Below, in pieces: positions 48,386 through 58,896 of a DNA stretch of 64,000 nt. The stretch's first letter is position 1. Each line of letters opens with the position of its first letter. This DNA comes from Gnetum montanum (lineage: Eukaryota > Streptophyta > Gnetopsida > Gnetales > Gnetaceae). The notes beneath the pieces were generated by a model, which was not told where the DNA came from, did not search any database, and saw nothing but the letters and a program-made list of their open reading frames with translations. The stretch is from contig MNCI01004147.1 in assembly GCA_015680685.1 (NCBI GenBank), positions 168,478 through 232,477 on the forward strand. Direction: 5' to 3'. A program made the position numbers and the translations under genes.

Positions 48386-48821
48386 TGATCACATGTCAAC
48401 ATGGTAACAGTGTATTTAGACTAGCATAAAGTCTTTTTTGACTATTGTGTGAATTCACTGTTGGCATGTTGCTTGGCATGGTTGCTCCATTTGCTATTAC
48501 TTCAAGCATCTGTTATTCACAGTGGCTGGTCATGGGTTCTTATGGTAGGGGATGGCATGATTTAGCTCACTCATTCTCTACCACTACCATTGGTTCCAAC
48601 AAATTAGTGGTTCTTTGGGCCTCACAATGTCAACAATTGTCATGCTTCTTTGGGGTAGTTTTGTGTAGTCACTACTAGACTAGCTGGTGTAAGGATTTAA
48701 GAGGTTTCTTTGCAATAGTTGCTACTACACCTTGCTCTATTTTTCTTTGTTTCACCTATTGTCCCACTTAGCATAAAAAACAATATATGATCCCTTTTGA
48801 ACTTATGGGGAAGGTTACACC

Positions 48822-49947
48822 ATGGCTAATTTACCTAACGCTTCTATTCCTTCTCACCAGGGAAGTACCTCCATCTCTCCTACTATTGATTTTCTACTTC
48901 CTGACAATATTTTTTATGTAGTTTCCAAAGATTTTTCTATGCATTTCATCTTTCTTCAAATTTTGGAATTTTTTCCATATTCAATGAGTATAAATTTGTA
49001 AATCAAAAATATTCTATAGACCCAAGGCATTCAAGTTTCTCATGCCTATTACTATGCTTGAAACTTTATTCCTAATAGAACTCTTTGAGGCCTCTCAAGT
49101 TTAGAAAGCTCTCTCTATCCAAATTTTTCCAGCACAAAATGCAACTCTCAAGTTTAGAAAGCTCTCTCTATGCACATGCTTAGAAATCAACTTTAATGTT
49201 AATGATCCAATCTACAACATTATCCCCTACTATATTGAACTGCCAAATCTTCCCCTAATTTTTTCTTCCATTAAGAGGGACATCATGAGTACCCTTGGTC
49301 ATATCATTTCAGACCATGGTATTGAGGTTAATGGAATTCAGTTTCATTATTACTATATTGAACTTGATACCTCTCATAGGAAGAACTCCCTAACTCTTTC
49401 AGCTAGAGGGAAACTCTTTACTCAAAAAGTTGATTATTTTTATCTATCTAATTCCTGTAGTTACTATCATCAAGCTAAGTGTCATATTTTTGCATGCCCC
49501 TTCTTAGCCAAGAAAAAATAATTGGTTGAGCTTCATAAAAATCATTCTCCAACTATTCCAGAATCCCATCCACCATCAAAAACCTTCAATTTTGAAGCCT
49601 CTTCTAAAAATATTTCAAAGCCTTCTTCCCTGCCTAACCCCTCTAAGTCACAAGTGCCACAATCAGGTTCAATCATAAAGGTTGGTTCTAAAGCACAAGT
49701 TACACCTTCAAAATCATTTAAGGACTTAGTTATGAGTGGCACGTTTGTGGAGGGTGTTGGAAGAAAAAAAGTTAAAGCATCCTCCACTACAGCTCCACCC
49801 CTTACTTCTTCCCCAATGAACAATTCTACACTACCCATTACTACAAGCAACTCCTTTGCCATTTTTTCACACACAATGGAAGTTGATACTTCAAATTTTA
49901 AATCTTTTGATGATCCTTCATTCGACATGCCCTTTACTTCCTCATGA
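48822..49947 (+). pseudogene. L1-type LINE ORF1 (gag-like RNA-binding protein)
   Basis: Starts MANLPNASIPSHQGSTSISP, then breaks. A later open piece has SSIKRDIMSTLGHIISDHGI and EVNGIQFHYYYIELD (49260-49365), followed by CSYYHQAKCHIFACPFL (49455-49505), which looks like a decayed CCHC zinc knuckle of plant LINE ORF1. The open frame 49522-49947 (141 aa) is Ser/Pro/Thr-rich and low-complexity, ending near the start of ORF2. The antisense frame over it is a shadow. Confidence 0.6.
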
Positions 49948-52926
49948 ACCTCTTATTTTGGAATGTCTAAGGCCTAAGTGATATACTTCGACGTAAATGT
50001 GCAAGCAACTTTCTCTCTAGTTTAAATATTACTTTTGATTTTGTTCTTTTCCAAGAAATTAAGATTTCAGCCAATCATTTATCTCTTTCATCCCATTGGT
50101 TTCTTCCTCACTCATAAGTTCTTGCTACTTCCCATGTATGTGGAAAAGGGGATGCAGCCATTCTCCTCTCACCTTATTGAAAAGATAAAATCATTCAAAG
50201 TGATTCTGATTTTGGCCACAGAGTTTCTTGGGCTATCTTCTTCTCATCCCATGGCCCTTTTGGTATTTTCTCTATTTATGCTCCTAATAACTCTATAGAT
50301 CATGCCCCTTTGTGGCAGGAACTAGCTAATTCTCTTTCTTCAGTTCCTTGGATTTTTGGAGGTGGTTTTAATATGACAGAATGTCCTCATGATAAGCTTG
50401 GGGGGGTGTTCAACTTTTAACTTTTGAGTATCACTTATGGTCAAAATTTAAGAAAAATTTCTATCTTTTTGATGGGGTGGACACTTCTGCTAGTGATCCT
50501 CTTCATAGATTCACCTAGAGCAATCTTTATCTTGGGCAGGCCCACATCTAAAGTTGGTTAGATAGGTTTTATTTTTCCACTCTTTCCTTATGGCAAGCTT
50601 CTTCTTCTAATATTGGTCATCAACACAAAACCTTATAAGACCATTTCCCTATCACTATGTCTATCCATATTCATGTTAGCCATCATAGACATAATTTCCA
50701 TCTTTTCCGGTTACATAGTAATTGTTTCTCTTCTCCTCCCGCTCAACAACTTCTCTCAAGCCTTTGGAATGCTAAACCTAGGACCTTAGGTCATGTGGGT
50801 TGGACCCAATGGTGGCACTATGCTATTTGTAAAGTGTAGAATTTTGCTCGTTATTATGGTAAGGAAGTTGCCTCTTGTGCCAAACAAGAGTACAACAACA
50901 TTCGCTCTACTATGGAACATCTTATCAATAGATTAGCACAAGATCCTTTCAACACTCAAGTTCATGGGGAGTTAGTTGAACTCGCTTAGCCTTCCAATAA
51001 TGGGACATTTACAGGGCACAAAATGCCTTAACAAAGAGTAGACTTACTTGGTTAAATATTCAAGACAAACACTGTAAGGAATTTTTCAAGTATCTAAATA
51101 GCTCTTCCCCTTTGCACTCTTTAAACAAAATTTCTAATGATGGTACCATCATCACAAAACACAACAGTCTCCTTTCATAGCTTAAGAAGCACTTCAAAGC
51201 CTTATATACTACTACCCCTATGGATATCTCATCGTTCAAGGCCACTACTCTCAATCATCCTAGTCTAGTTACTCCTACTATGTTGCAAATTTTAGAAGCT
51301 GATATTACTCAGGTGGAGCTCCAAGATAATTTTTCTAAAATAAGCTCTAGGAAGGCCCCTGGTTATGATGGCTTCACTATTGAAATTTTTCTGAATCATT
51401 GGGATTTGGTTGGCAACAATCTCTTTCAAGTCATTAGAGAGGCTATCCTTACTAGCTTTCTAGGACCCAATTTGAATCAAGGGATTATTCGTCTCCTTCC
51501 CAAGTCTAGGGATCCTACTTGTATCTCCAATTGGTGATCCATCACTCTTCTTAACATGGTGTATAAAATCTAGGCCAAGTGCTTGGCCTTACGTTTGAAG
51601 AAAACTCTTTGTCATTATATCCTTCTAGTAAAAAATATTTGTTCCTAGTAGATACATTTTAAATAATGTGATTGCTACTTGGGAAGTTCTTCAATGGGTG
51701 AAGGATGATGGTCAAGATATTTTCTTACTGAAGCTTGATTATGCAAAGGCCTACGATAACATTAACTAGGACTTCATTATGCAAACCATGACTAAACTTA
51801 GTTTTGGTCCTAAGTTCTTACATATGGTAAAATGTTTATTTTTAGATCCTACTATGAGGATAGCTACTACCTTTAGTATCACTTCTTCCTTCTCTATCCA
51901 TAGATCAGTGAGGCAAGGATGTCTTCTTGCCCCTTACCTATTCATCATCGATGTTGACTTTCTTTGTCATCAGTTAAACTATGATATTCAAAATAAAGCT
52001 ATCATTAGGGTTCATCTCTCTTCCCCTCAACATTAGCTTCTCAATATGCATTTTGTCGATGACTACTTTTTCCTTGTTAAAAATACTACTACTATCTACA
52101 GCAACTCTTATCTCTAGTGGAGCAATGTTGCTCTAGCTCCACTATTAACTAAAATAAATCTTCTATTTATAGATTTATCAATAATTACTATCATTTTCCC
52201 AACCATAACTAGAAGCTTCTTCAGGACCCAAATATCACTAAGATTTTAGGAATTTCCTTCTGTTTTAGAGGTTCTACCTCAGTTCTCTAAAAGCAAGTGA
52301 TTTCTTGAATTCAAAAGAAAATTGATAAATGGACGACTAAACCCCTCACTCTTGTAGGCAAGTACCTTGTTTGTAAGTCTATATGTGCTTCTACCCATGT
52401 GTACTATTCTTTGTGTTGGGCTCCCTCCCAAGTTGCATATCAGAAGTTGGAATGGTTATTTCAGTACTTCATGTGATCTTCTAAAGACTCTCAAAAAGGT
52501 TTCCATCATGTTCCTTGGAATATTATTACACTTCCTAAGAATAAGAATGATTTAGGTCTTTTGAATTCTTTCAAACAGGGGCTCACTTTGGTCGCTAAGT
52601 GGTTGGTTCAACATCTAGATGCCACTGACATTATTGGGAGTCCCCTTCAATTAAGGCTCCGACAAGTGTTTCCCAAAAATAAGCCATTTTGAAAAGAAAT
52701 CCACTTCATAAATTGGATCCTCTTCCCCCATACTATCATTATTCCTGGATCCCATGTCTTCAAAAGCATTTGGAGGGCTTGGCAGGTCTTACACCATTAT
52801 ATCAATCAAACTAATGTCCAGTTTAATCCTCCTTTTTTTTCTAAGCTTTATCCTTGGTGGTTACCTCTATTGCCTACTTCTCTTGCCACTACAAATGCTA
52901 GGGTAGCTACTTCTTGGTTTTGAAAT
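49948..52926 (+). pseudogene. L1-type LINE ORF2: endonuclease and reverse transcriptase
   Basis: Endonuclease: LLFWNV*GL (49955), FDFVLFQEIKISANHLSLSS (50035-50090), SIYAPNNSIDHAPLW, then WIFGGGFNMTE (50350-50385), where GDFN reads GGFN. RT: SRKAPGYDGFTIEIFLNHWD (51340-51405), IRLLPKSRDPTCISNW (51485-51535), IFLLKLDYAKAYDNINWDF-like sequence (51720-51775), RSVRQGCLLAPYLFIIDVDF (51900-51960), FVDDYFFLV (52048-52072), the YADD-equivalent box with both Asp kept. A DY-K-type thumb follows, then LPLLPTSLATTNARV (52865-52905). Interrupted by E5 within the C-terminal region. Confidence 0.8.
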
Positions 52927-53779
52927 TGATGAGTGGCAAGGTACCCCTACACTTAACCATACAAATACGAGTGTTTCATGCACGATCTGGTGAACTCCAT
53001 AGATGGGCTAGTTGTGGTATCTAGATAGTTACTCGCTAATCACAGTTTGTTGTCTTCCCATATAGACTAGTATATGTTTTGTCACATATGGTTTAGTCCA
53101 AAGTGAGGTGTATGATATGTTCCTAAACTAATGCTACTCCTAGAGGAAATGGAAAATAACTTTAATTAGGATAAGAGGAAAGGGAGAGAGGGTCTAAGCT
53201 AATAGGAGATAGGGAGAGAGAATCTAAGCTAGCCTAAGTATGATGAGCATCCATTCCTTAATCATCTATACACATCTTAGGCCTCGTGCACGACTACAAC
53301 TAAGATTACCAAGTGCATGGCCTAAGTACGCTACTGGGATACCAAATAGTCATAGTAGATGCTCGTGATTAAGTCGTACTCGTTCCACATTTAATAACAA
53401 TAATAATTAAGTAATTCAATGAAGTGAATGTTGCAATGATGAAGTAATCTCAATCTTTATTTCTGATCATGTGCGTGTCTAAGTACGTCACACTCAAATA
53501 AAGGATGATGTACAATTACAATCATCACACTGCGGGTATGCACTGGGGGAAAGGGTTGAAAAGAACTATAAATGAAAACTAAGAACTAACTAAGACTAAC
53601 CAACTTCTATCTAAAAACTTGACTCCTCTCATGTTCCTACATGAGTATTTATAGGCCCACACCGGAGTCATGATATTGCATATCCGATATTGTTACTTGG
53701 GCTGCGATATCGCATACCTGATATCATGGATCTAATATCGGGGGTCCGATATCATAGCCAGATGAATCATGATTCATCA
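52927..53779 (-). mobile_element. E5 3' LTR (853 bp)
   Basis: TGATGAGTGGCAAGGTACCC to CATGATTCATCA. U3 GATATC/GATATT array at 53668-53760 above TATA box GCCTATAAATAC (minus, 53646-53657). Inner border followed by the polypurine tract. Confidence 0.92.
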
Positions 53780-53989
53780 TACCCCCACAACTGAATGAAA
53801 ACTCATCCTCGAGTCAAAATGAGAACAAACCCCATTGGTTACATAGTGGATAGATATGGGATTATTGACTAATGAGAAATTTATTCATGCCATAGTGGAG
53901 AACTTAATAGAACAAAATTGGGACATAGCACAAAATTACAAAATTACAAAATTGCACAATTGTAAAATTGTAAACTTTATTTGGCTCAT

Positions 53990-56783
53990 GTGGTTCCAGG
54001 TGGCAGTGGCCCCTCCATGGGTTGCTTCCCCTTGTCTTGTGTTCCAAGTGTTAGAATTTGATGACGTTGAAGCAATGCCTAGAGCTTTTCCTCTGCCATT
54101 CAGGGATCCTATGCCATCCATGCTAATGTTCCAATGTTTGATGGAGTAGGCACCTCCCATGGGCATGGTAGTTGTAGAAACATTTTGTTTACTTTGATGT
54201 ACCAAGACGCAAACAGTCGTCGTTCCTTCTCATAGGCTCTAGCTTTGTCCTTGTACTCCTGAAAATTTGTAATTCATCGAGCCAATTCTGCTGCAACATC
54301 TTTCTATCCTTGGTAGCTTTCTTTAACCACATCTAGTTTAGAATTTTCAACTTCCAACTTCTGTAACGTTTTCTTGTGCTCTACAAATTCTGCTTCATAT
54401 TTGGCATAAGTGGTAGCTACCTGCCTCTCGAGCTCTATCCTCAAGCACCCTGTTGTCAACATGGCTAGATTAGCATACCACAGGTTTGCCAATTCCATAT
54501 ACTCTGTGAGATCCTGAATCTGTAGGTCTTGGCTTTTAAGTTCCGCCCGGTAGGAAAATGCATATGTGTCCAATATGGCCCACCAATTAATGTGTTGAGC
54601 ACTGAAATTTTTGATGTGGGCCTTGGCCATATGGATTTTCTTCTCAATGATTTACTTATACATCCCCACCTGGTCTTGGAAATGCTCCTTTAACTTTTCG
54701 TACCACTTGGCCTCGTTTTGCCACGCACTGATTTCAATGGTCATCTTCTGATGGATTGCACATACCTTCTCCATTGAGAGGGTTCGATTTTCTCTATTCA
54801 AACAGTTCATATCTTGATTGACCTTGATCAATTGTTCTCATAGCTATTCAAATTTTTCTTCGAGAACATTCTTCTATTTCTCCACAGCGATCAACCAAAG
54901 ATTGTTAGCAATGAGCTGTTTATTCTCCTCTTGTAAGGCTCTGAGTGCCTTGGCATGTGTGTAGGTTTGTACTTGTGCCTTGGAGGCATCCCAGTTGACC
55001 TTCTCTTTCTTCTCAACAACTTGTTTATTGTTCGCTAACAATTTATTGAGTTGCTCAATCTTGAAGGTGTCTAACAAGTCTACGGTAACGAATTAAGAGG
55101 GGTCATGCTGTGTAACTTACATGGTTACGAGCCTCCCTTGAAGTTTTGCTAACTCTACTTCTGCATGCTCAGCCCTGATCTCTACCATGACTAGCTTTCC
55201 CTTGGTAGAGATGAGGTCTGATTATGCTATCGTGACATCTTGTGGGATGTCAAACAAGGACGTCATTACTTGTCTTATTTGCAGCAACTAATCAAGCACA
55301 TCCTCATCCTCCGCAGGAGTCATCAAGGGACCGGCCAAAGTTTGAGCATCACGTGCTCCTGTGAAGTTTTCTAGTGGCACAATAGGGATGGTGAAGGATT
55401 CTTTGATGTGGTCTATGACCACCTCTGCTACTCCCGCTGCATATTGGTGCTGCATGACCATCACTATGGCCCCTTCACCAGTCTCCAATTGCACTTGAAA
55501 GAATGTAGCATTCCCTGAGATCTGTTGTGACCATTGATTCTCCTCTCCTCCTGTCTGAATGGACACCTCACCCTGTGCATGATTTATAGAGACAGTGGGC
55601 CATACGGTACCATCAATGATGCAGAAGAGATTAGAATCATCATAACTTCCCCAACTAACCATTTTAGTGATGGCCCTAAGATGGCTCATCGACGGTCGAT
55701 AATCCTGCGACAATGGTGGCGGTTGGTCTCGTTGGCTCGTGCTGGGTCCTGCTTCTTCTTGTTGACTGGGCCTCGTGCTTGGAAGTTGGCTAGGCCATGA
55801 ATTTTGAGTTGTAGTGGGCTCCACCATTTGTTCTTGCTCTAGCTGTAGCTCCAGCATCTCACCAACACTTTTTCTTGGAGCTTGTGGCTTCAGCAATTCA
55901 GTGAACAAAGCATTTTGGGCTCTTTTGAGGACGTCATTGGTGTACCCTAGCATACCATCACGCTTGCACAACTTCCTAATGAGATAAGGGAAGGGCAACA
56001 TGAACTTCCCTATTTTGCATTCTTCGAACCACCTTAAGATCTCCATGAGATATAGATAAGGCAGGTTAGCATTAAAATTTCCCATCAATATCACACTTCC
56101 TCTTGCCACATATGTTGAAATCCTATTTAATCCTTTTGTGGGGAACATGTGATAAGTACCAATCTTGAAGTAGATTCTCTCTTCCAATGTCAATTCTCCA
56201 TATATCTTATCTTCTTTAGCGTATGCCTTGTCCAACCAAACCTTTCGCGCATCAACATCGGAGCGAGTGGACAGGTGAGCAACCTTCAACCCTGTATTTG
56301 AAAGGTTTAACACTTCAGAAATGGCCTTGGCAGAAAAATCAACAAACACACCACAAATGTCAACTGTGGTGCCTTCTTCCTTATTGTGCCAAAATTGGTA
56401 TGTTTCTCCTAAGTACAGGCACCACTTTCGAAGAAGATAGGCCATAATGGGGATCCTTTGAGTTAGTCATTTACGGCCTCAGGAGCAAATTCTATGAAGG
56501 GTCTGAAGTTCAATTCTACGATCACTACAACTGATGTGGACCTTTCACAGATGGCCTAAACACACTTCGAGGACAACATGAGCCATTTTCCATGTTCAAG
56601 CACTACAACAACTCCTCCTTCTACCTATCCCAATTGTACAGTAGCAGGAGTCTCTTGATGGATACTGAAGGATTGCGCCTCCTACTTTGTATGTTGTTTA
56701 GTAGACACCTATCCTCTACCTCTCCTGGGTTGCTTAGATGCACCTTGAGAGGGACCTTCTTGTTGTCCACGCTTTGGGGCCAT
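53990..56783 (-). pseudogene. E5 ORF2: env-position accessory protein, unknown function
   Basis: Start inferred at 56783 (MAPKRGQQEGPSQGASKQPR; basic, like a nuclear or RNA-binding tail). An uninterrupted 385-residue part (55288-56445) has a globular first half: YLLRKWCLYLGETYQFW, DICGVFVDFSAKAISEVLNL, YHMFPTKGLNRISTYVARGS, ILRWFEECKIGKFMLPFPYL then IRKLCKRDGM. This pattern resembles the 'putative plant transposon protein' domain of plant Gypsy ORFs. A Pro/Ser/Gln-rich hinge follows (55720-55850), then an acidic end. The last part (54300-55080) is Lys/Glu-rich coiled coil in broken frames. No transmembrane segment or signal peptide. E3 keeps the same architecture. Confidence 0.7.
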
Positions 56784-56816
56784 CTGCAATCACACAAGGC
56801 CAATCTTTAGTAAGGT
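56784..56816 (-). promoter_or_regulatory. Splice-acceptor-like sequence directly before E5 ORF2 ATG
   Basis: Element strand: CTTACTAAAG, then TTGTGTGATTGCAG abutting the ATG at 56783. TACTAA is a near-consensus branch point about 25 nt upstream of the CAG. Confidence 0.5.
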
Positions 56817-57089
56817 TACTTACCAAAGTTAAGTTATACCTTACTCCTTGCCTTAATGAATTTTTTTTTATTCCGTGTGATATAAAGTTAGAAATTTTTA
56901 TAGAAATATCCCCAAAAAGTTTCAATATTTGGCCCACTTTGATTAGGTGGCTTCAAATTTTAATTTCCTGATATAGATGAGGAGATGAAATTGTTTTTGG
57001 CACATGCTTATTAGTTTTATACTTAATTACCCTTGATAGTGTCCTTCGGGCGATGACGAAGTTCAAAAAATTTATGCACAATTTAGCGT

Positions 57090-57110
57090 GTACCCCTTCC
57101 CCATGACTAA
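57090..57110 (-). other. Conserved purine-rich block upstream of E5 ORF2
   Basis: Element strand CTTAGTCATGGGGAAGGGGT then ACAC. Related blocks: 29699-29720 (E3), 7673-7690 (E1), 41708-41726 (E4), and in E5 again at 58740-58757. Candidate internal polypurine tract or splice donor region. Confidence 0.4.
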
Positions 57111-57268
57111 GCTAAACACTTTGGGTTCAAGTAGGTTGAGACGAAATGAAAATCAGAGCGCTAGTGAGCAAGTTATGGTTGGTAGATCGAGAGGTGCACA
57201 AGTCGTAGAAGAAAATTTGAAAAATTCTCTAGTGTGAATAGTTGCAAATGATGTTGACGTTCACACAC

Positions 57269-57288
57269 GGGGGGGGGGGGGGGGGGGG
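57269..57288. repeat. Run of 20 G
   Basis: An unbroken G homopolymer (C on the element strand) lies about 10-35 bases downstream of the internal TATA box, where transcription would start. Length in assemblies of such runs is unreliable. Confidence 0.9.
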
Positions 57289-57296
57289 CACGGTCC

Positions 57297-57390
57297 ATAT
57301 ATATAGATTTTAAGAACACGATATCGCGTACTTGATAGCGGGGACCCGATATCGTAGCCGACCCAATATCGAGGACCCAATATTGCAGCC
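57297..57390 (-). promoter_or_regulatory. U3-like internal promoter module upstream of E5 ORF2
   Basis: On the element strand a series of GATATC-type motifs (57319-57384: GATATCGTG, GATATCGGG, CGATATTGG and variants) precedes CTATATATATGG (57296-57306). The same motif series with the same neighbours (GATATC-GGG-TCC, CC-GATATC-TAGCC) stands before the TATA box in E5's own LTR at 53668-53760. The predicted leader to the ORF2 ATG is about 490 bases. Confidence 0.55.
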
Positions 57391-58896
57391 TATCAAAAAT
57401 AGGATACTTGAAAAAATTGATAAATTTTGGAAATTCTTTGGTATAAACAAAGGATGTTAAGTCAATGTAAGGGGTCCAAGGTAAGAATGATCATGTCAAA
57501 AGGCATAAAAAGGATAGTGGTGTAAAATATGGCAATGAAAATCATGAAGAGTATGAGGAAAAAGGACATGTGTTTGTATATAGGACTGTTTGAACGGGCA
57601 AGATAAGGGAAAGAAGAATGTTGGTAATACTTGGAGGGTATAAGATGATGTGTGGGAGATGTGTTACAAGTGTAAATTACAAGGGTTATGCAAGTGGGTC
57701 CTCCCCAAAGTAGGTTCCAACCTATAATGCCCTTGCGTAACCACACCTTAAAATGCCCATAAGCACTAGAAGGGTTAAATGTAATCCACACCAGTTTCAC
57801 AAAACACACACATGTAGATACCACCATAATGAGGTGTGAATTCAATGCTACACAAGACACAAGTCACAAATTCATGAACAGTAAGGTGAGGTGAATTGTA
57901 GAAGGAATTGCAGAGATTGGGACATGCAGTAGCTAACCCAAGGCACAATGAATCCTGAGTGTAGGGTGTGATTAATGTGTCATTAGCCTATCACTCCAAA
58001 CTCAAGACCAAGTCCATTCCTCTGATCAGTGACATTGCATTGTTTTATCCCATGATGGACAACCATAAGAGCACCGTGATAGCAAGGTGTATGATCACTT
58101 GGCATTTTGTTAAAGGGAGGAGTGATTTTGCTTTGTGGCACTCGTTTTTTTTTTTGATGAAGTATTTCTTAATCTAGAGAAGCCGCCTACCTTCAAGCAT
58201 GGGTGCATGTCTTTCCAGTGGGACCCCCTAGAATAGCATTATTTTTTTTTTGGTTGAGTGCCTTTTGATTACTCTTACTTCCATTTTTCATTAGATTTAC
58301 AAGGATCTTTAGTACAACCAAGCTACATGATACTCCTACAGATGTCACTAAAGAGAATCCACAAGTGCCCTTGATGTCACACCTTGGTCATTCCTTCTTA
58401 GTCCATCATTCTTCACTCTAGGTATAATGAACACAAAATTACTTTTAAGTTTTAATGATTAGGAATATCATTGTACCTAGGGTAGAACCTCTTATTAATG
58501 GAATGGATAGGTGGATGTTATGGGCTCGCTGTCCAAATAATTAGCTACTCAAGACTTGATAAGATAGAACAACACCTCAACTAATGAGTCACATGAGTGC
58601 TTTATTTATAGATGAGATTACTTATAAAAAGATAAAAAGACAAAACAATAAATTGAAAGATGAAGAACTGGAAAACAAAAAATTGAAAAATTAAAGAAAC
58701 GGAAAAACATTTATTAATTCTATGTTGTTAGAATGGAGGATACCCCCCATAGCTAAACGGTTGAGCATGACTAGAATTAATAAATGGAAGGTTGGGATCC
58801 TTGCATGTTGGAAATATTGGGACCTAGTCATACTTACCCCATTGGGGTTCACACACTTGATTATAGTAAGCATAGTGGGGCAATTATAAGATGTAG
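57391..58896 (-). mobile_element. E5 non-coding spacer between gag and ORF2
   Basis: Contains the hairpin (57685-57741), the blocks TGGAAAGACATG-CACCCATGC (58195-58222) and CCATTCCTCTGATCAGTGACATTG (58012-58035, split here as CCATTCCTCTGA and CAGTGACATTG) shared with E3, and T-rich sequence on the element strand at 58620-58710. The 132-residue frame at 57462-57860 crosses the hairpin and is not conserved beyond it. Confidence 0.6.
57685..57741. other. Conserved hairpin block, E5 copy
   Basis: Arms GTTATGCAAG and CTTGCGTAAC; the single difference is compatible with a wobble pair. Confidence 0.55.

Noticed and set aside
49542-49928. 128-residue antisense frame over the LINE ORF1
   Set aside because: Shadow of a low-complexity Ser/Pro/Thr-rich sense frame; no family resemblance.
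55534-55800. Plus-strand 88-residue frame opposite E5 ORF2
   Set aside because: Antisense shadow of the conserved ORF2 frame.
57462-57860. 132-residue minus-strand frame in E5 as a gene
   Set aside because: Similarity to other elements is limited to the hairpin block; the rest is composition-driven and lies in non-coding spacer.
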